Assembly: GCA_903908785.1 (NCBI GenBank)
Contig: CAIVTL010000460.1
Location: 1-7,989, forward strand
DNA: 7,989 nt
Direction: 5' to 3'
Origin: Caldifarciminota bacterium
GTDB taxonomy: Bacteria; Hydrothermota; Tepidihabitantia; Tepidihabitantales; Tepidihabitantaceae
Shown here: positions 1-5,221 of the stretch, piece after piece
How positions within the stretch are numbered: position 1 is the first letter of the stretch
How the letters are laid out: the number at the start of each line of letters is the position of its first letter
Notes under the pieces: model-generated
The model's input: only the letters and a program-made list of their open reading frames with translations
Told to the model about the DNA's origin: nothing
Databases searched by the model: none
Position numbers and translations under genes: made by a program

Positions 1-457
1 GTCCGTCCGGCCCCATCGCGCTCGACGGGTCGCCCTGCCACCCCATCGTGACATCGGTGTTCAGCCGCGCATTCACCCCGACCTTGTTCCCGGCCGAATC
101 GAACCGCTGGAACCACGCGTCCGCATCGCCATCCCGGAACTCATACCAGCTCACCACAAAGGCACCCGACGCATCAACCGCGAGCCTGGGCGCCTGTTGG
201 TCGCAGCCGCTGGCCGAGTCATCGTTGCAGGGGAAGTCGTCTTTGATAACGCTGTCCACGCCGCCCAATCTGCAATCTGCAATCTGCAATCTGCAATTCC
301 TCGGGTGCCGGGGCGGTACCAGGTGCCCGCTCGGCAGCGGTCTCGGGTTATCCGGGGTCCGCATCTTCGCGAGCTCCGCCGGTCCGGCCAGCGCAAGGAC
401 ACAGGCCACCGCGACCATAGCTACGACCCCTGACCCCTGACCCCTGACCCCTTTCAT
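1..457 (-). CDS. Exported repeat-type protein, 5' part (3' end beyond window edge)
   Basis: An open frame runs from an ATG at 457 to the left edge, about 152 codons without a stop. It begins with a basic stretch and then a hydrophobic segment (about residues 11-28, containing VACVLALAGPAELA), which reads as a signal peptide. After a Pro/Arg-rich linker comes a block with the pattern Q-x-P-x-L-A-V-D-x-S-G-x-F-V-V-x-W followed by QRFDSAGNKVG, resembling repeated beta-sheet units of large secreted FCB-type proteins. The start lies 3 bases after the peptidase stop codon, and AGG of that gene's last codons can serve as ribosome site, so translational coupling is likely. An in-frame ATG at 418 is an alternative but would remove the basic N-region. 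Two heptamer arrays fall inside the coding region. Enzymatic function is unknown. The signal peptide and frame are well supported; the exact linker sequence is less certain. Confidence 0.72.
   Translation of the reverse strand, partial: MKGVRGQGSGVVAMVAVACVLALAGPAELAKMRTPDNPRPLPSGHLVPPRHPRNCRLQIADCRLGGVDSVIKDDFPCNDDSASGCDQQAPRLAVDASGAFVVSWYEFRDGDADAWFQRFDSAGNKVGVNARLNTDVTMGWQGDPSSAMGPDG
266..300. repeat. Heptamer tandem array, unit CAATCTG
   Basis: Four perfect 7-base copies of CAATCTG are followed by a degenerate fifth (CAATTCC), 35 bases in all. The array lies inside the left-edge gene, between signal peptide and first recognisable domain. On the coding strand it contributes Cys-Arg-Leu-Gln-Ile-Ala-Asp type residues. 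Because 35 is not a multiple of 3, adding or losing the array or single units would shift the reading frame. Confidence 0.93.
425..452. repeat. Heptamer tandem array, unit GACCCCT
   Basis: Four perfect 7-base copies of GACCCCT lie directly after the start codon of the left-edge gene. They encode the Gly/Val/Arg-rich beginning of its signal peptide, including its only basic residues after Lys2. Slippage by one unit would separate the start codon from the hydrophobic core frame, so the array could switch expression, although an in-frame ATG at 418 lies downstream of it. Confidence 0.93.
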
Positions 458-460
458 TTC

Positions 461-3400
461 TTACCTGACGACCGCCAGCTTGGTGAACTTCACCTCACGC
501 TGGTCAAGGTGCTTAGCTTCCAGCCTGACGATGTAGATGCCAGGCGGTGTCTTCGCCAGGTTGACCGCGGTCTCGTTGTCAGCATCCTTGACCGCCTGGC
601 CGTCGAACTCGGCCCCGACCGGCTCTCCGGTCATGTCCAGCAACCGGAGCTTGACCTGGTCCGCGTCACCCAGGTGGTAGCGTATGCTCACCGAACTGGC
701 TGCCGGGTTCGGGTACACGTACAACCGGTCAACCAGCCCGGTATGCGCGTGTGGCTGCCAGGGCGGAAGCTCCGAATCAAGAATCAGGCCGGTGTGACAG
801 GCATCGTGATACGCGCACGGCCACTTGATGCCGCTGGCCGGACCGGGCATTTTCCAGACGTAGAATGTGCCGGAGTCGCTGCCCGCGGCCAGTTCGACCT
901 TGCCGTCTCCGTCCAGGTCAACGACAAGCGGCACCGCGCTGATGCCGGCGGTCACCATCAATGGGAAAAACCGCAAAGGTTCTCCGGTTCTGCCGTTGAA
1001 GCCGAGTAACCCGTACTGCGGCGAACCGATGACCACGTCCGGCACGCCGTCGCTGTCGACGTCAGCCACGACCGGCGAAGACAGATACTGGAAATAAGTA
1101 TCAAAGGTAATTATCCAGTTACCGGCCAGTTCCGTGGTGGAATACGTAGAGTCCTGCGTGAACGGGTAGTTCGTAACCAGCGCGGCATTCCGACCGAGTG
1201 CGAACAGGTCATTCATCGAGGCGGCAAGCACGTCCACGTACTCATCGCCGTCCATGTCCGCGGCGGCCAGCGTCCCGGTGAACGGGCTACGGATGAACTC
1301 GCGGGACTGGAACTTGACTACCCCGTCCAGCCCGACCACGTAGAAACGGTAGTCGTGCTCGCCGCCGGCGACGACCGCGATTTCCTTGCTGCCGTCCCGG
1401 TCGAAGTCAGCGACTACGGGCTGGGCCTTGGCGTAGTATGGCGAGCTGCTAAGGACAATCGGGAACCCGCTTACGAGCGAACCGTCGGGATTGAACAGGA
1501 ACAGCCTCCCGTCACCGCTGAGCAGCACAATCTGCGGCCGGACCGTATCGGTCACCGCTACCGGCGCGCGGATTTCCGTGCCGACCGCGACCGGGAATCC
1601 CGGCATCAGGCTGCCGTCACCCTTCCAGGCATACAACTTCATGTCCGACGAACCGACGATGATTTCCTTCTTGCCGTCCCCGTCGAGGTCGGCGAGCACC
1701 GGCGCGGCGAAGACCCGGTCCCCGACCTTGATGCGGGTCGGCGCACCCGAGACCGGCACAACCGTGACAAAAGTGTCGTTGCCCGCCACCACCACCTCGA
1801 GCTTTGAATCGCCGGCAACGTCGCCGATGGCGAGGTCAGCCCGGGTCGTGGTCCCGATGCCGAGCGAGCGAAGCACTGAGCCGTCAGCGCGCCAGACCTT
1901 GAGCCCGCCGGCGGTGTCAATCACGGCGATGTCGAGCGTATCGTTGCCATCGATGTCCGCGGCGAACGCCGACAGGCACGGCGTGTTGCCAATGGTCTTT
2001 GGAAACCCCTTCTGGTACAGGTCCCAGCCGATCTTCACCGGAATAATCGTGTCCTTCAGTCGCGAGGTCGAATCCACCGCCCCCAGCAGTGCAACGCTCA
2101 GGAAGCTCCGGCCTTTGTATCCATCCGAGTTCGGGTTGGTCTGGGCCGTGAACTTGTCGTTGTATCCACCTTTGGAGAACGGGTCGTACTTGTACCCGTA
2201 GATTTCGTAGTCCGGCGCGCGCGACTGCCAGTACGGGACATCATAATCCTGCACGCCATCGCCTTCTTCGAGGTCAACGCCCTTGTGACTCGCGTCGATG
2301 TTCACGGCGTTGTACGGCCCGTAGTCGGCCAGCACCTTCCGGTCAATGTGCCAGATGAGTACGCCGGAACCGGGCTGGAAGAAGTCGTACTCGTTGCCGC
2401 CGACCGCAATGACTACGCCATCCTCGACGTCTACGTCAATCGTGTCCGGCTGCTTGACGTCAACCTGGCGGTTCTCAATCAGAAAATACTCATCCGGCGT
2501 TATCGGTATCTTGACGATTGTCGGCCGGGCTGAGTCGCCGCGCTGGCTGAACAGCTCCGTATCCATCTCCGCGGCGAATATCGGGATAGACTCCACCGGC
2601 ACCTTCACTGTGCACACCTGGTTTATCGTATCGAGGAACAGCGTGCGACTGAACGCATCAAGGAACCCGGGTATCACGCCGGGCGGCGCACCCGCGCCAT
2701 AGTCACCGAGCCAGCCACCGTACCCCATCAGGCTCCACGACCCCACGCCCATGGTCACGCCGGTGACGTCGTACAGGTCGTACGCCCCGAGGAGGTGCGC
2801 GAACTCGTGGGACAGGGTCCCGGCCAATCCGGTCATGCCCAGGATATTGGTCTGGGGAGGGTCTCCGTACATCGTGTCCTGCCGCATCATCTCGGGCAGG
2901 ACGGTCGCCTGCTCGATATGGGTTCGGCCCGAATCGACCGAAATGTACGGCTCGCCCAGGTAAGCCTCAATCGCGCCGGACGGAACCTCGCCGGCCAGCA
3001 GGTCGAACGGTGAGTCTCCCCTCATGTCGGCCTGCAGGCCTGAGCCCGCATGGAATACAATGAACTCGTCGTAGTTGCCGAAGTGGAGTTCGGGGTCTTC
3101 GTCCGCCACCTTGAACGCGTCCCGCATCAACCGCACCAACCCCATCTCTACCGCGTCGTACGAAATCGTGTCCCCGTAGAACGGCATCTCGCGCGGCAAC
3201 TGGTACGACACCTTCTCGCCGGAAGGCATCACCGTGAACTCGACGTACAGCTTGCCCAACGACTGCGCCCGGTAGAAGTTGCGCAGCCCCTCCATCTGCC
3301 GCTCGAAGTAGCGCTTGAAATGCGGCGGGTCATAGAACAGGCCCGAGTCCGGCGCCAGGAACCCGAGCGTATCCATCTTGCCGTTGCCGGTTGTCAGCGG

Positions 3401-3739
3401 GGTCGTGTCGGACTGGAACTCGACCCGCAGACACAATACCCGCACCGTGTCCACGCCGCCGGCCTGCAGCTTCCTGATACGGGCGACGTCCTCGTCGGTC
3501 GGCCTGAACCGGAACCGCTCCAGCGGCCGCTGGTCCTCCTGCATGGTCGTATAGGATTGCAGGAGCCGGCGCACCTGCTCGGACTCGCCCGGAATCTCCC
3601 GGCGGGCCGATTTCGCAATCCTGAGCCACCCCGCACCCGCGCTCGATGTCAGCACCATGCACAGCGCAAACACCACCGCCAGCCCTATCCTTGGACAGCG
3701 GCTCTTGGTCGTAGGTCCTATTCGTCTCATTCGTCCCAT
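461..3739 (-). CDS. Secreted M6-type metallopeptidase with FG-GAP propeller and T9SS C-terminal sorting domain
   Basis: A 1092-residue exported zinc peptidase. A signal peptide (residues 1-36, core IGLAVVFALCMVLTSSAGA) precedes a catalytic module (about 100-470) resembling immune inhibitor A. The zinc motif HEFAHLLGAYDLYD starts at residue 311, the probable Met-turn is WSLMGYGG (Met338), and family-typical YFLIENRQ (418-425) and GSGVLIWHID (from 457) follow. Residues about 580-985 hold eight FG-GAP/VCBS-like units; those with DxDxDG-type calcium loops include ADLDGDGKKEI and VDLDGDGKVEL, while the fourth lacks the loop. The tail from LYVYPNP (1006) to the end matches a type A T9SS sorting domain, implying outer-membrane crossing and removal or anchoring there. 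Starts at 3739 and 3730 are both possible; neither has an ideally spaced ribosome site. A frame-compatible start at 3856 would require translating tRNA-Ser and is rejected. The natural substrate is unknown. Confidence 0.93.
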   Translation of the reverse strand: MGRMRRIGPTTKSRCPRIGLAVVFALCMVLTSSAGAGWLRIAKSARREIPGESEQVRRLLQSYTTMQEDQRPLERFRFRPTDEDVARIRKLQAGGVDTVRVLCLRVEFQSDTTPLTTGNGKMDTLGFLAPDSGLFYDPPHFKRYFERQMEGLRNFYRAQSLGKLYVEFTVMPSGEKVSYQLPREMPFYGDTISYDAVEMGLVRLMRDAFKVADEDPELHFGNYDEFIVFHAGSGLQADMRGDSPFDLLAGEVPSGAIEAYLGEPYISVDSGRTHIEQATVLPEMMRQDTMYGDPPQTNILGMTGLAGTLSHEFAHLLGAYDLYDVTGVTMGVGSWSLMGYGGWLGDYGAGAPPGVIPGFLDAFSRTLFLDTINQVCTVKVPVESIPIFAAEMDTELFSQRGDSARPTIVKIPITPDEYFLIENRQVDVKQPDTIDVDVEDGVVIAVGGNEYDFFQPGSGVLIWHIDRKVLADYGPYNAVNIDASHKGVDLEEGDGVQDYDVPYWQSRAPDYEIYGYKYDPFSKGGYNDKFTAQTNPNSDGYKGRSFLSVALLGAVDSTSRLKDTIIPVKIGWDLYQKGFPKTIGNTPCLSAFAADIDGNDTLDIAVIDTAGGLKVWRADGSVLRSLGIGTTTRADLAIGDVAGDSKLEVVVAGNDTFVTVVPVSGAPTRIKVGDRVFAAPVLADLDGDGKKEIIVGSSDMKLYAWKGDGSLMPGFPVAVGTEIRAPVAVTDTVRPQIVLLSGDGRLFLFNPDGSLVSGFPIVLSSSPYYAKAQPVVADFDRDGSKEIAVVAGGEHDYRFYVVGLDGVVKFQSREFIRSPFTGTLAAADMDGDEYVDVLAASMNDLFALGRNAALVTNYPFTQDSTYSTTELAGNWIITFDTYFQYLSSPVVADVDSDGVPDVVIGSPQYGLLGFNGRTGEPLRFFPLMVTAGISAVPLVVDLDGDGKVELAAGSDSGTFYVWKMPGPASGIKWPCAYHDACHTGLILDSELPPWQPHAHTGLVDRLYVYPNPAASSVSIRYHLGDADQVKLRLLDMTGEPVGAEFDGQAVKDADNETAVNLAKTPPGIYIVRLEAKHLDQREVKFTKLAVVR

Positions 3740-3746
3740 TCCCGAG
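3720..3746. repeat. 9-base tandem array over the peptidase start
   Basis: Three 9-base units beginning ATTC (ATTCGTCTC, ATTCGTCCC, ATTCCCGAG) span the peptidase initiation region. Both candidate ATG codons (3739 and 3730) arise from this repeat, one per unit, which explains why two in-frame starts lie exactly 9 bases apart. Confidence 0.7.
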
Positions 3747-3751
3747 CAAAG

Positions 3752-3838
3752 CGGAGAGAGAGGGATTTGAACCCCCGATACCCTTGCGAGTATACGTGAT
3801 TTCGAGTCACGCGCCTTCGTCCACTCGGCCATCTCTCC
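3752..3838 (-). tRNA. tRNA-Ser(CGA)
   Basis: An 87-base class II tRNA. The 7-bp acceptor stem GGAGAGA/TCTCTCC is fully paired with discriminator G. The anticodon stem CGTGA/TCACG is perfect, with loop CTCGAAA giving anticodon CGA (3802-3804), which reads UCG. The long variable arm typical of serine tRNAs is present, and the T-arm loop is TTCAAAT with one G-T wobble in its stem. CCA is not encoded and must be added by nucleotidyltransferase. The 5' end lies 14 bases after the tadA stop and the 3' end 12 bases before the peptidase ATG. I see no convincing promoter of its own and no terminator, so co-transcription with tadA is likely. Confidence 0.97.
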
Positions 3839-3852
3839 AGCAATTACCGATT

Positions 3853-4332
3853 TCACGTCCGCTTCCTGTCATTCGCCAATCGCCGATTGTCAACCGTCAA
3901 TCTCGCGCGCCTGGCCCGGAAGAACCGCCTGAGCAGCTCACCCGCCTGGGTCGCCAGCACGCCTTCCATCACCTTCAGCCGATGGTTGAACCGATTGTCG
4001 GCCGCGATGTCGTACCGCGAACCGAGGCATCCAAACTTCTCATCCCGCGCCCCGAACACCACCCAATCCGGGCGCGCCAGCACCAGCGCACCGGTACACA
4101 TCAGGCACGGCTCGATTGTAACGTAGACCGTCGCCCCGCTCAACCGCCAGTTCGCCAGCGCGGTCGCCGCCGCCCCGATTGCCACAACCTCGGCATGGGC
4201 GGTCGGGTCTTTCAGCGATTCGGTGCGGTTGTGCCCCCGGCCGATTATCCGGCCGTCCCTCACCACCACACACCCCACCGGCACCTCGCCCTCGGCCGCG
4301 GCCGCCTCGGCCTCAACCAGGGCCGCCTTCAT
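3853..4332 (-). CDS. tadA: tRNA-specific adenosine deaminase TadA
   Basis: A cytoplasmic zinc enzyme that deaminates A34 of tRNA-Arg(ACG) to inosine so that it can decode CGU, CGC and CGA. The 159-residue product carries the deaminase signature: PTAHAE (zinc His46, proton-shuttling Glu48) and EPCLMC (zinc Cys76 and Cys79). Typical TadA segments EVPVGCVVV, VVFGARD, NHR and LLRRFFRARR are also present. The only usable start is ATG at 4332. However, the codons just upstream read HERW, matching the HExWM segment of known TadA proteins, so homology runs past the start and the ancestral N-terminus appears lost or unreachable. No clear ribosome site precedes this ATG; instead there is a perfect hairpin. 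The last residues after FFRARR are encoded largely by a heptamer array. Its probable substrate tRNA gene lies 115 bases upstream on the same strand. Confidence 0.95.
   Translation of the reverse strand: MKAALVEAEAAAAEGEVPVGCVVVRDGRIIGRGHNRTESLKDPTAHAEVVAIGAAATALANWRLSGATVYVTIEPCLMCTGALVLARPDWVVFGARDEKFGCLGSRYDIAADNRFNHRLKVMEGVLATQAGELLRRFFRARRARLTVDNRRLANDRKRT
3868..3902. repeat. Heptamer tandem array, unit near GTCAATC, in the tadA 3' end
   Basis: Five degenerate 7-base units fill exactly 35 bases (GTCATTC, GCCAATC, GCCGATT, GTCAACC, GTCAATC). On the coding strand the unit is near GATTGAC. They encode most of the tadA C-terminal extension (LTVDNRRLANDR). The array also creates TTGAC motifs, one extended to a perfect TTGACA, but no matching -10 box follows at good spacing. 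Confidence 0.78.
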
Positions 4333-4338
4333 CCAGCG

Positions 4339-4354
4339 CTCGTGCTCGCACGAG
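4339..4354 (-). promoter_or_regulatory. Hairpin just upstream of the tadA start
   Basis: A perfect 6-bp inverted repeat (CTCGTG ... CACGAG) with a 4-base loop ends 6 bases before the tadA ATG, exactly where a ribosome site should lie. In the transcript it could limit initiation. Pairing is visible in the sequence; the regulatory role is inferred. Confidence 0.45.
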
Positions 4355-4430
4355 GGGTTCTGGGATTCTGGGGTTTCGGGGTTCTGGTGTTCGAACCCGA
4401 CCCCCTGAACCCCCGGACCCTTGAACCCCT
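4355..4430. repeat. Inverted array of 8-base units (GTTCTGGG / CCCNGAAC type)
   Basis: Four to five G-rich 8-base units (consensus GTTCTGGG, 4357-4388) run into the palindrome GTTCGAAC (4389-4396), then four C-rich 8-base units (GAACCCCY type, 4399-4430). The right half is an approximate reverse complement of the left, so the element can fold into one long imperfect hairpin about 75 bases long. It occupies nearly the whole gap between tRNA-Arg and tadA. There is no T-tract after it in the direction of transcription, so it does not look like an ordinary intrinsic terminator. Confidence 0.82.
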
Positions 4431-4447
4431 TCCGCGTAGCAGAAGAA

Positions 4448-4521
4448 CGCGCCCGGCGCGACTTGAACGCGCAACCTACGGATTCGTAGTCCGGCACTCT
4501 ATCCAATTGAGCTACGGGCGC
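4448..4521 (-). tRNA. tRNA-Arg(ACG)
   Basis: A 74-base tRNA with a fully paired acceptor stem GCGCCCG/CGGGCGC, discriminator G, D-arm sequence GCTCAATTGGATAGAGT, and T-arm GCGCG/CGCGC around TTCAAGT. The anticodon loop CTACGAA gives ACG (4485-4487), the tRNA whose A34 is changed to inosine by TadA, encoded just downstream. The anticodon stem CCGGA/TCCGT has a C-U mismatch at its outermost pair. CCA is not encoded. A strong promoter ends 17 bases upstream of the 5' end. Confidence 0.97.
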
Positions 4522-4538
4522 TTTAGGAACTCTGGCCA

Positions 4539-4567
4539 ATTGTATTTGCCCGCGGGGTCAAAGTCAA
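4539..4567 (-). promoter_or_regulatory. Sigma70-type promoter for tRNA-Arg and downstream genes
   Basis: The -35 box TTGACT (4567-4562) and -10 box TACAAT (4544-4539) each match consensus at five of six positions, with a 17-base spacer. Expected transcription start is near 4532, about ten bases before the mature tRNA. The -35 box overlaps the TGA stop codon of the acetyltransferase gene. No terminator is seen between here and the left edge, so tRNA-Arg, tadA, tRNA-Ser, the peptidase and the left-edge gene could form one transcript. Confidence 0.72.
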
Positions 4568-4995
4568 GAGTCCGACGCTCGGAACCACTTGGCCATGCTG
4601 ACCAGTGGCTGAACCTCGTACCCGAGTTTCTTGTAGAACCCGGCCACGTCGCCGCGGGCTTCGTCAATCTGCAGCTTGGCCCGGGGACAGCCATGCTGCC
4701 GGAGCCAATTCTCGGCCTGCTCCATCATCTGGCGGCCAATGCCCTTGCGCTGCAGGTCCGGCCGGACCGCGAGCGAGTAAATCCAGCCCCGGTGCCCATC
4801 GTACCCGACCATGACCGTTGCCGCGACCTTCCCTTCGAACATGCCCACAAAGAACGACTCGGGGCTGTGCCGGAGCTTCTTCTGGATGTCGGCCCGGGGA
4901 TTCCGCTCCGGCGTGGTCATGCCGGCCAGGCTCCACGCTTCAAGCACCCCGTCAGTATCCTCAATCACGAACGGCCGTATATCAATACCCTTCAA
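4564..4995 (-). CDS. ypeA: GNAT-family N-acetyltransferase, YpeA-like
   Basis: A 143-residue cytoplasmic acetyltransferase that should transfer acetyl from acetyl-CoA to an amino group; the acceptor is unknown. The acetyl-CoA-binding motif A reads AVRPDLQRKGIGRQMM (residues 76-91), with QRKGIG as the pyrophosphate loop. GYDGHRG (64-70) before it and GCPRAKLQI (102-110) and GFYKKLGYE (119-127) after it match E. coli YpeA. Length is normal for the family. The start is TTG at 4995, chosen because no upstream ATG or GTG is in frame, homology begins here, and a G-rich ribosome site (AAGGGGGCAGG) precedes it. A candidate promoter lies at 5081-5054. Its stop overlaps the tRNA-Arg promoter. The gene_symbol reflects resemblance, not proven orthology. 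Confidence 0.9.
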   Translation of the reverse strand: MKGIDIRPFVIEDTDGVLEAWSLAGMTTPERNPRADIQKKLRHSPESFFVGMFEGKVAATVMVGYDGHRGWIYSLAVRPDLQRKGIGRQMMEQAENWLRQHGCPRAKLQIDEARGDVAGFYKKLGYEVQPLVSMAKWFRASDS

Positions 4996-5053
4996 ACCTG
5001 CCCCCTTCAGTACACCGATACCGGCTTCTGTCCGATTGCAGACTCATACCTAG

Positions 5054-5081
5054 ATTCTCACACATGCCTGCGCGAAGTCAA
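5054..5081 (-). promoter_or_regulatory. Candidate promoter for the acetyltransferase gene
   Basis: A -35 box TTGACT (5081-5076) and an extended -10 box TGTGAGAAT (hexamer GAGAAT, 5059-5054) are separated by 16 bases. The -10 hexamer matches at four of six positions, and the preceding TG adds weight. The implied leader is about 50 bases. Confidence 0.42.
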
Positions 5082-5184
5082 CCTATACCCGGTCACCCGA
5101 AAAGCAAGATAGAGTCAACTGCCGAGGCCACTGCTGGAAAAATAGCGCGCAGCGAGTCAAGAGTGGTCAAACCCGAATCCGCCT

Positions 5185-5219
5185 TTCACTATTCACCATT
5201 TGCTATTCACTATTCCCAC
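5185..5219. repeat. Heptamer tandem array, unit TTCACTA
   Basis: Five 7-base units fill 35 bases (TTCACTA, TTCACCA, TTTGCTA, TTCACTA, TTCCCAC). The array begins two bases after the lipoprotein stop codon, in the gap before the acetyltransferase gene. It has the same period and total length as the arrays at 266-300 and 3868-3902 but a different unit. No intrinsic terminator is visible in this gap. Confidence 0.85.
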
Positions 5220-5221
5220 AC

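Noticed and set aside
266..300. CRISPR array
   Set aside because: Units are 7 bases with no spacers.
3050..3799. A plus-strand open frame of 249 codons
   Set aside because: It is antisense to the peptidase and composed of His/Arg/Val/Leu-rich shadow sequence; the minus frame carries clear peptidase motifs.
3740..3856. N-terminal extension of the peptidase up to an ATG at 3856
   Set aside because: This stretch is the tRNA-Ser gene; MAEWTKARDSKSRI is the translation typical of a tRNA-Ser, and the signal peptide begins after it.
4333..4539. N-terminal extension of tadA up to an ATG at 4539
   Set aside because: It would translate tRNA-Arg (VAQLDRVPDYES is a well-known tRNA artefact) and the octamer array.
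3784..5112. A long plus-strand open frame of 442 codons
   Set aside because: It is antisense to tadA, ypeA and both tRNAs, has no recognisable domain, and reads like high-GC shadow sequence rich in Pro and Arg.
5105..5160. Intrinsic terminator after the lipoprotein gene
   Set aside because: A run of T occurs on the minus strand, but I could not find a stable stem directly before it.
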